IMG/VR virus record: IMGVR_UViG_3300022693_004333
Coordinates: 1-42,983 of that record
DNA length: 42,983 nucleotides
Source of the DNA: a virus
Strand: one strand, 5' to 3'
Made by a program: the position numbers and the translations under genes
Shown: positions 16,440-24,859 of the stretch, one piece after another
How positions within the stretch are numbered: the stretch's first letter is position 1
Layout of the letters: the number at the start of each line of letters is the position of its first letter
Notes under the pieces: generated by a model
The model's input: the letters and a program-made list of their open reading frames with translations, nothing else
Databases searched by the model: none
What the model was told of the DNA's origin: nothing

Positions 16440-16808
16440 TTACAAGGCGGTAAGGCCCGTCTTAATTTCTTGGGTAGAGTCATTGTAAGAATAACTCGTT
16501 ACCTTCCCCTCTTTATCAAACCATATTTGCAAGGTTTGAGTTTGGGTGTCAGCTCCGCCTGCGAAAGCACCTACTACCGGAATAAATGTACTGGCCTTTG
16601 TTTGGGCTTGCGTGTAAGTATAAATATAGAATTTCAATCCATCAGGTGTAACGCCAGTTGTAAACGGGCTACCTAGATTTGCTCTAACTTCATGTTCTGT
16701 AGTTACCCCCTCCTGAATAGATGTTGCGTATTGAGCATCTATTTTATTTCCATAAGAGGCACAGGCTGCTAGAAAAAGTGACAGGGCGATAATTAAGATA
16801 TATTTCAT
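16440..16808 (-). CDS. Lipoprotein moron (BamE/SmpA-like fold)
   Basis: A 122-residue protein with a signal peptide and lipobox, MKYILIIALSLFLAAC, so Cys16 should be lipidated. The rest (TTEHEVRANLGSPFTT, FYIYTYTQA, LQIWFDKEGKVTSYSY) has the small alpha-beta pattern of SmpA/OmlA/BamE-like outer-membrane lipoproteins. It interrupts the head-tail operon between the tail terminator and tail tube genes, and has its own promoter, an AAGGAAG ribosome site and two terminators. That is the design of a moron expressed in the lysogen. Phage lipoproteins of this kind can block receptors against superinfection; this role is inferred. Confidence 0.8.
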   Translation of the reverse strand: MKYILIIALSLFLAACASYGNKIDAQYATSIQEGVTTEHEVRANLGSPFTTGVTPDGLKFYIYTYTQAQTKASTFIPVVGAFAGGADTQTQTLQIWFDKEGKVTSYSYNDSTQEIKTGLTAL

Positions 16809-16838
16809 TATTTTCTTCCTTGAATAAAGTGGAGTTTA

Positions 16839-16867
16839 AATATACGCCAATAATTCAGATGTTACAA
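16839..16867 (-). promoter_or_regulatory. Sigma-70 promoter of the lipoprotein gene
   Basis: On the minus strand TTGTAA (16862-16867), a 17-base spacer and TATATT (16839-16844). The -35 element overlaps the stop codon of the upstream tail terminator gene, and the lipoprotein ATG follows about 30 bases after -10. Confidence 0.75.
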
Positions 16868-17293
16868 ACTAGGGTCTGCAACATTGGTTCTGTATCTAAC
16901 AAGCCATGCAACACTAGTTACACTGTTGTATAAGTCAGAGTCATCGGAACGCTTTGGTTCCTGCTGACCAATGGGGTCGATTTCAGTAACGAAATCCAAA
17001 CCAAGCGTATAATCTGCCATTAGCGCTTTGTGAATTTCCTTTCTCACATTTTGTGCTAACGCATCTACATCTTCATCGGTTGAACTAATCGTTATATCTG
17101 TATAGACAGTTAATTCCCAATTGATAAACGCACTATTTTTGTTAGCCACATCATCGGGGCCAATTAATACGCTTATCGATGGGTAATCGTGAGAGTGGCG
17201 AGCTCCCTTTGTTATCTCTTTTACAGTGTCATCTGCTACCAGAGGTTCAAGTGACGATATGATAGCGTTACGGATAACAATGGTTTTATGCAC
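16862..17293 (-). CDS. Tail terminator / minor tail protein U-like
   Basis: A 143-residue protein beginning MHKTIVIRNAIISSLEPL. The pattern of an N-terminal helix, DYPSISVLIG, strand INWELTVYTDITI, then a helix DVDALAQNVRKEIHKAL and a C-terminal strand VAWLVRYRT matches gpU-type tail terminators, which cap the tail tube and join it to the head. It overlaps the preceding gene by eight bases and is the last head-tail joining gene before the moron. Assignment rests on fold-like pattern and position. Confidence 0.7.
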   Translation of the reverse strand: MHKTIVIRNAIISSLEPLVADDTVKEITKGARHSHDYPSISVLIGPDDVANKNSAFINWELTVYTDITISSTDEDVDALAQNVRKEIHKALMADYTLGLDFVTEIDPIGQQEPKRSDDSDLYNSVTSVAWLVRYRTNVADPSL

Positions 17294-17570
17294 TCTTTAA
17301 CTCCAAGTCCACTAACGGTTCGTCAATATCCGGTATATAAGTGACAACGTAACTACGATTACGAACCACAATAGAATCACCTTTTTTAAAGCGGACCATA
17401 TCTTCTTTTTTAACAGAGAGCGTAGTCTTCCTAAAAAGACCCGCTTCTTCTTCGAATGTTTCATCAGCAAAGATCGCTTTGATTTGAACACCATTTATAA
17501 AGATATCCTCACCAAAGCGAGCGAGCGCAACATCTCTCATACGCCCTTGTACTTTGCTGATGTTAGACAT
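17286..17570 (-). CDS. Head-tail joining protein (gpFII-like)
   Basis: A 94-residue beta-rich protein beginning MSNISKVQGRMRDVALARFG, then DIFINGVQIKAIFADE and a C-terminal strand pair DSIVVRNRSYVVTYIPD. The size, the start and the GDSIVVRNRSYVV pattern match FII-like head-tail connectors that form the ring on which the tail docks. It abuts the decoration protein stop by one base and overlaps the tail terminator gene by eight. Confidence 0.7.
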   Translation of the reverse strand: MSNISKVQGRMRDVALARFGEDIFINGVQIKAIFADETFEEEAGLFRKTTLSVKKEDMVRFKKGDSIVVRNRSYVVTYIPDIDEPLVDLELKSA

Positions 17571-17893
17571 TAAGCTACTTGACCTGTAAACAACACGTCG
17601 GCGTTACCCGCTGAATCTTTAGCACTAACAAATGCGCCAACAAGCGTATTTCCAGACGCGGTAGTAGTGATCAGATTTGAACCAGTTAAATACGCCTTCG
17701 CACCTTCTGTAGGCGTGTCTGACGTTGCAACGCTAAACACACCGCAACGATGACCTTGAAAAGTATCACCCTCGGCTGCATCTGTAACCGGAACCACAAC
17801 AACTGAGCCAATTTTCACTGGCTTACCTGATTCGACACCACCAGTAGGTGCTGTAAAACCAAGAACGTTACCTTCTTGAACGAAATTTTTCAT
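17570..17893 (-). CDS. Capsid decoration protein (DUF2190-like)
   Basis: A 107-residue protein beginning MKNFVQEGNVLGFTAPTGGV. The sequence VLGFTAPTGGVESGKPVKIG and the later GVFSVATSD...GAKAYLTGSN are characteristic of DUF2190 capsid-stabilising proteins, the functional counterpart of lambda gpD. These proteins bind the expanded capsid shell and help it withstand packaged DNA pressure. It lies 29 bases downstream of the capsid gene, which is the usual position. Confidence 0.8.
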   Translation of the reverse strand: MKNFVQEGNVLGFTAPTGGVESGKPVKIGSVVVVPVTDAAEGDTFQGHRCGVFSVATSDTPTEGAKAYLTGSNLITTTASGNTLVGAFVSAKDSAGNADVLFTGQVA

Positions 17894-17922
17894 TTCATTA
17901 ATCCTCTAGCGAGAGGGGCAGC

Positions 17923-20025
17923 TTACGCTGCGCCCTTAGATTTATACATAGTGCGGAAGTCTAGCGGTGATACACCAGCGTCAAGACGAACTTTGAACTC
18001 AGTACCATCAACAGACCAACCTTGCATCTGATCAAGGAATGGGTTCTCGTTACCATCTAGGTAAGCAACCTCGATAGTGTCATACATGCCGCCAGCCGCT
18101 AAGTACCATGCAGCTGCGCTGCTTTCGTCTAAACGAGCTTCGGTAATCACTTCAGCCATGTTTGCAACAGGGTTACGCTGGTTGTTGTTTTTACCTGGGT
18201 AAACCGTATCATTCATTAGCATTTCTGCATCGGTTTCGAGAGCAGCAGGAACAATCAAGTAATTTGGCGTGATATTTAACGCTTTACCTTCTGCCAACTT
18301 CTGCGTTCTCATCGCTGTGCGAGCTTTAGTTAAAGATTCTACAGAAAGTGATGATGTAGCTCCGGTCACATAGTTATTATGATCAGCGTGGAACAACGCT
18401 TTATTGTCAGACATGACTGGATTATCAACTAATGTTGCATAAACCAAATCACCCACTGTGCGGCGTGCTGCTGCACCCATCAACTGAGTAATGCGAGTAA
18501 ACGCGCCTAAATCATCATTGATGATTGCTTGGCGAGTAATAGAAAAACGCTTACCGTAAGTAGCAAGTGCAATCTTTTCACCACGCTCACCCACTGTGCC
18601 ATACTTGAATTCAGCACCTTCAGGCACTTTTTCAAGAGACTTCATATCGTTAAGCGCTACGCGACTTGTGATCTTAAAGTCAGAAAGTGAACCGCGCTGC
18701 GTCCAGCGGTCAAAAGTCTCTGGTGCTTCAGAGTAGCCTTTAAGCATTGTCTTATGAGCCACATCGGCTAAGACTGTTCCGAAGTCACTTGAGCTGTGCG
18801 TAAATGCTGCACCAACCAAGCTCATGCGATCACCTAAAGACGCGGTACCAACACCAGCATCGTTTAGAGCGGCACGCGCCATTTCAACCAAACTCATAGA
18901 GCGGTACGGGTTATCGCTGGTAAGCTCGCCATCTGCGGTTTTAACGCCTGCGCGAGCCTTAAGAACGGCAACCATAGAGTCTTTAGTGATATTGCCGTTG
19001 CCAGCGTGAGCAGCAACATTGAAACCACCTTTCTGTGGCGCTTGATCTTTACCTAGTGCTTCAAGCAATTTAGCGCTAGCAATTTCTTTAGTACACTCTT
19101 CATCTTCCAAGCAGTTCTGAAGTAACTCAGGGTGAAGGTGTTTCCAACTAGCGAAAAGCGAGTTGATACCCTCTTTGCGCTTTGCTTCTTTTGCTTTAAA
19201 TTTAGCAATGGCTGATTCACCAATTGCTTGTTCATCGACCACGTTAGTAGCCGGGTTCTGTGCGTCTGTAGTCATCGCAGTTACCTTTTTGTTGAATTCG
19301 GCGTTGGCCGATGAATTAATGATGGGTTGAGAGTCTTTGATTCGCTTTTCAGCTTCATCTAAGCCAGCAACCTCAACGTTAATCGTCACGGTTGAACTGG
19401 TTTCATCAACAGGTGAAAACTTCTCTTTCACGCTGTTTTTGAATTGGTTTAATTTGGATGTATCAAAAGAGGCCTGAAGGTTCACTTCATCAGTAATCTG
19501 CGTAGCGAAACCTTTCTCTAGCGCTTCTGCGCCAGTCATCCACGTTTCAGCAGTCATCAGAGCGGCAATTTCAGTATCTGCTAAGCCTGTCTTGTTAACG
19601 TATGCTGAAACCAAAGCTGTTTTCATTTTGTCGAGAACATCAGCCGTTTTACGAAGTTCATCAGCATCACCCATTGCGCCGCCCCAAGGGTTATGAATCA
19701 TCATTAAGGCGTTTTCTGGCATGGTTATTGTGTCACCAGCCATAGCGATTACTGAAGCCATTGAAGCGGCCAAACCATCAACAAAAGTATTTACTTTAGC
19801 TTTGTGGTTTTTGAGAAGGTTATAAATAGCAATTCCGTCTGTAACAGAACCACCTGGTGAATTAATACGAAGATTAATTTCACCTTTAGGGTCTAGCTCT
19901 TTAAGGTCACGAGCGAAGTCTTTCGCAGTAATGCCCCAAAAGCCAATTTCATCGTATACGTAGATTTCAGTAGCACCATTTTCGAGTGCTTTGAACTCGT
20001 ACCAATTTTGGTTAGTTTCCGGCAT
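17923..20025 (-). CDS. ClpP-type prohead protease fused to major capsid protein
   Basis: A 700-residue protein from ATG 20025, chosen because AAGGGG lies eight bases upstream; an upstream in-frame start at 20094 lies inside the portal gene. Residues 1-210 are a ClpP/S14-like protease: SPGGSVTDG, nucleophile Ser88 in GLAASMA, His111 in MIHNPWG. Residues about 210-340 are a charged helical scaffold-like linker. About 350-700 is an HK97-type capsid protein (ALFHADHNNY, ITPNYLIVPA, WYLAAGGMYDTIEVAYLDG). Self-cleavage would release the shell protein. Lambda encodes protease-scaffold and capsid separately; the fusion is known in other siphoviruses. Confidence 0.9.
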   Translation of the reverse strand: MPETNQNWYEFKALENGATEIYVYDEIGFWGITAKDFARDLKELDPKGEINLRINSPGGSVTDGIAIYNLLKNHKAKVNTFVDGLAASMASVIAMAGDTITMPENALMMIHNPWGGAMGDADELRKTADVLDKMKTALVSAYVNKTGLADTEIAALMTAETWMTGAEALEKGFATQITDEVNLQASFDTSKLNQFKNSVKEKFSPVDETSSTVTINVEVAGLDEAEKRIKDSQPIINSSANAEFNKKVTAMTTDAQNPATNVVDEQAIGESAIAKFKAKEAKRKEGINSLFASWKHLHPELLQNCLEDEECTKEIASAKLLEALGKDQAPQKGGFNVAAHAGNGNITKDSMVAVLKARAGVKTADGELTSDNPYRSMSLVEMARAALNDAGVGTASLGDRMSLVGAAFTHSSSDFGTVLADVAHKTMLKGYSEAPETFDRWTQRGSLSDFKITSRVALNDMKSLEKVPEGAEFKYGTVGERGEKIALATYGKRFSITRQAIINDDLGAFTRITQLMGAAARRTVGDLVYATLVDNPVMSDNKALFHADHNNYVTGATSSLSVESLTKARTAMRTQKLAEGKALNITPNYLIVPAALETDAEMLMNDTVYPGKNNNQRNPVANMAEVITEARLDESSAAAWYLAAGGMYDTIEVAYLDGNENPFLDQMQGWSVDGTEFKVRLDAGVSPLDFRTMYKSKGAA

Positions 20026-21499
20026 TATCTGCCCCTTGTTGTGCTGTTGGTTGCTGAACTTCATGGCGCGCATCAGAACTGAATACCAAATCACGTTCTT
20101 CGTTTTCTTTTATTTCTTGGGCGCGCTGCTTCTTCACTTCTTGCGGATTTAACCCTTTAGAACGGATCACGTTGGCTTCAGTGTTAAAGCCTGCCTTGAC
20201 TTGGCGTTCGTGCGCTTTTGTTTCTTTGTCTGGGTCAATCCACGGCATTACTGGCGCAATATAAACAGCGTTGTATAGCGTGTTCATGTCGAGATCGGCG
20301 GGAACGTCTAGCATTCCTGAAGCAATACCTATTTCTAGGGCTTTGCGATAGAACGGGCGTGACCATTTAGCAATGAATATTTGCTGAAGTGCTTCGTAAC
20401 CAGCATAGCCTTCAACCATTTCTTGACGCTGAGCTGAATACGACCCGTCATACTGACCCGAAATACTAGAGAATGTGCTTCTGGTACCACTTGCAACAGC
20501 CCGTAACATGGCATCACGGAATGGTTGTAGTAGAGTGCTTGGGCGATTGCTTTCCACCGTTCCCACTTCTTCACCAGGCATTAAGCCATCAAACACCATA
20601 CCGGGTGCCATCTGGAAAGTTCTATCACCATTTGGCTTGTGTGCTCCGGGGCCATCTGGGCGCTTGATGTATGCAGCGAGCACCGCAGAAATTCGAGCTG
20701 CTACACGTTCTGATTCTTCATAGTCTTTCAAGTCTTCAAGACGAGTGATAACCGCGTGTAGAATAGAAACGCCGCGCCCCTGTCTTAGCCTGTTTGTATG
20801 CTTTAAGTGCATTACTCTTGCGGCTGGAACCGAAACAGTATTAGTGTTAAATCCGTAAACGCTGCCCGGATGCTCTTTGTAAAAGTGGTATGCTTGGGGT
20901 TGCCCCCAGTTGTTACGCTCGATGCCCTGAATGATTCGGTCACCGATAAGATCATCCATCGGTAAAAAGTCAGACTCCAACAGCTCAACACTTAACGGTA
21001 TGCGAGTATTGTGTTTAAAGTTGGCAACGTTGCCTTCTACGAATTTCCCAAAGCACTCACCATCACGCAGCCAAGAACGGCAAACTAAGCGCTCCATTTC
21101 TGCACGTGAATATTCGCCGGTTGTATCTGGCGCGAGCGATAGTTCATCAATGAAACGTGAAACTTGCTGGGCAAACTCTTCTGCTTTTTCGCCTGCTACA
21201 GTGAGAGGCATTGGCTCAACAGATATTCCCTTTGGACCTACAACTTTCTGTTCTAACTTATCGAGCAATCCAACAACAAGATCGTGATTTTCATCCAAGT
21301 ATCTTGCTTGACCGCGTATTGATGTAGCTGCGCCTCTAACCGCTGTGTCGCCAGAACGGTTATCAACTTTCATTTTACGGGTTCTACCAGGCTGAGCAGC
21401 ATCGTAGTTAAGAAACTGCTGAGCAATGGCTTTGTGCTTAAGGCGTTCAGCGCCCCATTTTGGAGCAAAAGCAAGAATTGTCTTATCAAGGAAATTCAT
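20012..21499 (-). CDS. Portal protein (lambda gpB family)
   Basis: A 495-residue protein beginning MNFLDKTILAFAPKWGAERL. Markers of the family include a basic N-terminal region, SGDTAVRGAATSIRGQARYL, LVVGLLDKLEQKVVGPKG, SWLRDGECFGKFVEG and HYPG-like wing segments (QAYHFYKEHPG). Twelve copies would form the vertex channel through which DNA is packaged. Its start overlaps the gpW stop as ATGA and its stop lies within the capsid fusion leader. Length agrees with the family. Confidence 0.93.
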   Translation of the reverse strand: MNFLDKTILAFAPKWGAERLKHKAIAQQFLNYDAAQPGRTRKMKVDNRSGDTAVRGAATSIRGQARYLDENHDLVVGLLDKLEQKVVGPKGISVEPMPLTVAGEKAEEFAQQVSRFIDELSLAPDTTGEYSRAEMERLVCRSWLRDGECFGKFVEGNVANFKHNTRIPLSVELLESDFLPMDDLIGDRIIQGIERNNWGQPQAYHFYKEHPGSVYGFNTNTVSVPAARVMHLKHTNRLRQGRGVSILHAVITRLEDLKDYEESERVAARISAVLAAYIKRPDGPGAHKPNGDRTFQMAPGMVFDGLMPGEEVGTVESNRPSTLLQPFRDAMLRAVASGTRSTFSSISGQYDGSYSAQRQEMVEGYAGYEALQQIFIAKWSRPFYRKALEIGIASGMLDVPADLDMNTLYNAVYIAPVMPWIDPDKETKAHERQVKAGFNTEANVIRSKGLNPQEVKKQRAQEIKENEERDLVFSSDARHEVQQPTAQQGADNAGN

Positions 21500-21696
21500 G
21501 AAAAGCTCGCTAATGAGTAAGGTCGGTTACCGTTGGCTTCATCGCGAACTTTACGTTCCCATTCTTTACGACCATTGCGGATTGATTCAAGATCTTCCAT
21601 ACCAACAGTTTCACCACGGAAAGTAACGTTCTTGCCTGCTAATACATCTTTTTCAGCCTGCAGATAAAGATTGAGCATTACCTGTGAATCTGTCAT
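21496..21696 (-). CDS. Head-tail connector gpW-like protein
   Basis: A 66-residue protein from ATG 21696, which overlaps the large terminase stop as ATGA; the upstream in-frame extension lies within the terminase gene. MTDSQVMLNLYLQAEKDVLAG, then GKNVTFRGETVGMEDL, IRNGRKEWERKV, has the helix-hairpin-helix pattern of lambda gpW, which stabilises the filled head and joins portal to FII. The order terminase, W, portal is the same as in lambda. Confidence 0.85.
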   Translation of the reverse strand: MTDSQVMLNLYLQAEKDVLAGKNVTFRGETVGMEDLESIRNGRKEWERKVRDEANGNRPYSLASFS

Positions 21697-23546
21697 AACC
21701 AACTGCCACCTGATGTGTTCAACCAACCACCGCCGCCACTGTTTGAAGTCGGCGTTGATTTAGGTTCTTCTGATTTGTATTGCTGACGCTCTATCTCATG
21801 CCGCAACTGTTCAAAGTCGGGGTTAAGGATGTAAAGACACGCCAAGTTATAACCGCTTAAGTCGAAAGCTTCGTTTCTTGGTCGAGTCTTGCGCCACTCT
21901 TCTTTTCGAACCCCTTTTATATAGCGTGTTACTAGTTCTTCAGAAGTGAACTGAAGAAACCATTCTTTATCGAACTGATCGCTAACAGGGAAATGAATGT
22001 AACCAGCGCCGGGCTCTAAAATTCCAGCGCGCTGCATTACTTGTTGTTTAAGCTTGTGCGTTCCTAGTTGGAACAGGTTGATTCGACCCAAGTTGTTTTT
22101 GCTGGGTCTGCCGACTAAAGGCGCATCTTTATTACTGGAACCTTTGATTGCAAAGATACCGTAACCGCGCTGACGAACGTAATCATAGACTTGTTGCGTA
22201 AAGTGGCCACCAGTATCGATAGTAGTGCCAGAAATATCTAACATTACGCCGCTTTCATGTTCAAAGCGTCTATCAAGCGCAGCATCCAAACGGCGCCATA
22301 TATCTGGCTTGTTCAAATCGCCGCGCAATATCTCGAAATCAATTTTCCAGTTTTCTTGCCCTTCTCCCCAAGCCTCGTACTGAATTTCTAGGCGGTCATC
22401 TTGGGTGTCTACCGCAGCGGTAACAAGTACAGCACCATTAGGAACGGGGGCAGCGTAATGTTCACGGCGTGTATAAAGCACTTCAGGGTCTTGCTTTGCA
22501 CCTTCTGTTTCCCAAGTCTCAGCCAGTGAAACGTTGGTGAAGGTTTGCAAATCGCCCATTGCTTTCTTTTCAACAAAAGAGATAACAATGTCTTTCAACT
22601 TTCTGAAGGCACTGGCCAACTCTGGTAAGTGATAACTGGCATGCCCTCTAAATGGCTTTTCAGCTATCCATTCACCCTTACGAATAGCTTGATAGCGCGC
22701 GCCATCATCCCACGCACATCCGCATTCTTCACAAACGTAAACTGCGGTTTCAGGTTGATGTTCCCCGCTCTCGTCTTTTTGCCAGCTAACTTGGCCCCAC
22801 TTAAGGTACTGCTTATGCCCACAATCACCACAAGGAACATACCAACGGCGCTTATCACCAGCTTCAAAGCTAGATTCAATGTGCGACTCACCTTTAATGG
22901 TGGGCGTTGATGTTTCAAAAAGTAAGCGTTGATCACCAAACGTTGCAGCACGTTGCCAGATAAGCGAAACGGGGTGACCCTCTTGTGTTCGCTCATAACC
23001 GTCTGTTTCATCACAAATGATTTTAGGTGCTGAGCGCCCACGCATTGTTTTTGGTGAACCAGACCAAGCACCCATAAGAAAGCCGCCGGGATAGCTTTTC
23101 ATTGTCTGGTTATTCACACCATCACGTGAACGCGGCTTTGCAACTTTCTCAGAAAGTGCTGGCGTTCCGTCAACCATCGGATCGAACTTCGCGTTAAGAA
23201 ACGTATTGAAGTCTGACTGGCTTGGTTGCATCAACATGATGCTGCTTGGCTCATGCGCGATAAAATAACCTATCGCCATAAGTTGCATCTGAGTTTTCCC
23301 AACCTGTGCGCCCCACATCGCAGTAATGCGGTGACAGTTTGGATCCGCTGTCATGTTAAGCGGTTCTACTTGGTAAGGTGCGTTCGCAAACCTAACCGGA
23401 CCCGGCAAAGCGTTGCCTGCTGGAATTCTACAATGCTGTTCTGCCCATTGTGATGGCAATAACGGCTCTGGGGGTTTGAAATGCTCTAAGCAGTTTCGAG
23501 TGATATTCCTGAGTATTGGCCTGTAGTCATAACTATCATTCATCAT
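21693..23546 (-). CDS. Terminase large subunit (lambda gpA family)
   Basis: A 617-residue packaging ATPase-nuclease. Walker A is GAQVGKT at residues 79-85 and Walker B KIICDE at about 175-180. A C4 zinc ribbon follows (CGDCGHKQ ... CEECGCAW, residues about 240-280). The C-terminal RNase H-like nuclease has acidic residues in AAVDTQDDRLEIQ and TTIDTGGH. It would bind prohead portal, cut at cos and pump DNA. It overlaps the small subunit by 11 bases and gpW by four. All expected motifs are present, so it should be functional. Confidence 0.96.
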   Translation of the reverse strand: MMNDSYDYRPILRNITRNCLEHFKPPEPLLPSQWAEQHCRIPAGNALPGPVRFANAPYQVEPLNMTADPNCHRITAMWGAQVGKTQMQLMAIGYFIAHEPSSIMLMQPSQSDFNTFLNAKFDPMVDGTPALSEKVAKPRSRDGVNNQTMKSYPGGFLMGAWSGSPKTMRGRSAPKIICDETDGYERTQEGHPVSLIWQRAATFGDQRLLFETSTPTIKGESHIESSFEAGDKRRWYVPCGDCGHKQYLKWGQVSWQKDESGEHQPETAVYVCEECGCAWDDGARYQAIRKGEWIAEKPFRGHASYHLPELASAFRKLKDIVISFVEKKAMGDLQTFTNVSLAETWETEGAKQDPEVLYTRREHYAAPVPNGAVLVTAAVDTQDDRLEIQYEAWGEGQENWKIDFEILRGDLNKPDIWRRLDAALDRRFEHESGVMLDISGTTIDTGGHFTQQVYDYVRQRGYGIFAIKGSSNKDAPLVGRPSKNNLGRINLFQLGTHKLKQQVMQRAGILEPGAGYIHFPVSDQFDKEWFLQFTSEELVTRYIKGVRKEEWRKTRPRNEAFDLSGYNLACLYILNPDFEQLRHEIERQQYKSEEPKSTPTSNSGGGGWLNTSGGSWL

Positions 23547-24024
23547 CTATGACTAATTGAGAAACATCACTTAGCGCTTCAAGTTGCTCAGCTTCGATAA
23601 TCTCTTTTATCTCAGCTTCGTTGGTTCTACCTATCAACTGGGTAGCGCAACGCCTTGGAACCAATAGCAATCTGGTTCTGGTAGCAATAGCCAATGCAGA
23701 AAGCGTTTTGTCGATTTCGTCTTTCGGTATTAGCTCGCCTCGTTTTTTCCCAACCTCCAATTCAGCAAGTTGTGTATCAGCTGCAAGCTTTCGACGCCTT
23801 AGTTCGTCCTCGGTTGCAGCCTCGGTATCACCCACTGTATCTTGCACAGCCTTATCTGCTCGCCACTGTGCAACATCTGCAGTATCAAGAACCCAGTCTT
23901 TACCCTGCTTTTTGTTAGCCTTCTGAACGAAGGGGCAACCCTGCTTGATCCAGTTCGCTACTGTGTTTCGGTGTACTCCGAAGATCTCAGCACAATGGCT
24001 TTGGCTAACGTGTCTTTTGTTCAT
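23536..24024 (-). CDS. Terminase small subunit (Nu1-like)
   Basis: A 162-residue protein beginning MNKRHVSQSHCAEIFGVHRN. Residues 5-30 are a winged helix-turn-helix (HCAEIFGVHRNTVANWIKQG) like that by which lambda Nu1 binds cosB. A charged coiled coil follows (DELRRRKLAADTQLAELEVG) and then a C-terminal segment for contact with the large subunit. It is the first gene after the cos-containing gap, as in lambda, and overlaps the large subunit gene. Confidence 0.88.
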   Translation of the reverse strand: MNKRHVSQSHCAEIFGVHRNTVANWIKQGCPFVQKANKKQGKDWVLDTADVAQWRADKAVQDTVGDTEAATEDELRRRKLAADTQLAELEVGKKRGELIPKDEIDKTLSALAIATRTRLLLVPRRCATQLIGRTNEAEIKEIIEAEQLEALSDVSQLVIDDE

Positions 24025-24204
24025 GGGGTGTTGTCGTTGACATCAATTTGAAAATGCTCGCACAAGGCGAATTCTGCGCTGCTGCGAACCCGTATGCCAT
24101 AAACTCAAAAGGACCCATTTTTTTTGGCACGAAGTTTGTCGTCCTCGATTTTTTTAATGAGTGTTTTGAACGTGGTTCGGGTGATTACACAAGTAGTGTA
24201 AGGA
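24025..24204 (-). other. Cos packaging region with a lambda-type cosQ
   Basis: A 180-base gap without genes between the gpZ-like gene and the small terminase. On the minus strand GGGTCCT at 24110-24116 is identical to lambda cosQ. By lambda geometry the nicking site cosN should lie about 20-40 bases further along (plus-strand 24073-24098, a GC-rich TCTGCGCTGCTGCGAACCC stretch), and cosB nearer the Nu1 gene. The exact cohesive ends cannot be read from sequence alone. Confidence 0.6.
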
Positions 24205-24852
24205 TTAACGCGGCTGCACTTTGTTTTTAGTTGCCAGTCTTATCTGGTTGCGCACGGCATCAGCCATGTTCTTTTTAAACCTAACGTCAGCCATACTTTT
24301 AAGCTTGGCTTGCATTGGTTTTGATTTGAATTCAACTCTGATTGATGGTCCAGTGATTGACTTAAGCGGGGTCTGGCTGCTGCCCTTGCGAGCGAACACC
24401 AGGTACTTACCTGATCCCCTACCTTTACCAATGAATGTTCCATCGTAGGTTTTGCTTTTACCCCATGCTCTAGCCTTTACGCCTTTGGCGCGATACTTAC
24501 CCTTTCGACCACTCTTTAATGTCTTGCGGTGGTTGAAGTGGTTAGGCTTACGCAATGATGGAGATACAAAACTGATAAGGTTTGATGCTCTACCTTCTGA
24601 CGAATCGACGGTAGCAAACTGCTTGTTACGTGTAGCTTTGAACTTAAAGTTATCTGATGGACCAGATATCTTAGCGCGCACTTCTTTCTGCTGGATGCCG
24701 GTCTTCTTGCTGACTTCACGAACCGCGTCGGTCTTGGTGCCTCGGCCAGTTCGGTTAAGTGCTTGAACCGTTGCCTTTGGTACAGCTGATTGCTTGATGG
24801 CGTGTAAGTCTTTGGTTAGTGCCGCAATATCATTCTTGAAACTGATTTGCAT
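24205..24852 (-). CDS. Minor tail protein Z-like
   Basis: A 215-residue very basic protein. The N-terminus DIAALTKDLHAIKQSAVPKA, then ALNRTGRGTKTDAVREVSKK, resembles the lambda gpZ family start (a helix, AVPGAAAMAINR, then a helix that resembles AVREV). The C-terminal KKNMADAVRNQIRLATKN also fits that family. gpZ acts late in joining the tail to the head. In lambda Z lies between FII and U; here the gene sits between the lysis genes and cos, so in the virion it would be at the opposite end of the genome from its usual partners. Confidence 0.7.
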   Translation of the reverse strand: MQISFKNDIAALTKDLHAIKQSAVPKATVQALNRTGRGTKTDAVREVSKKTGIQQKEVRAKISGPSDNFKFKATRNKQFATVDSSEGRASNLISFVSPSLRKPNHFNHRKTLKSGRKGKYRAKGVKARAWGKSKTYDGTFIGKGRGSGKYLVFARKGSSQTPLKSITGPSIRVEFKSKPMQAKLKSMADVRFKKNMADAVRNQIRLATKNKVQPR

Positions 24853-24859
24853 GCGATAA

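Noticed and set aside
23621-23926. Plus-strand frames opposite the small terminase
   Set aside because: Serine-rich complements of an Ala/Glu-rich coding region; no start signals.
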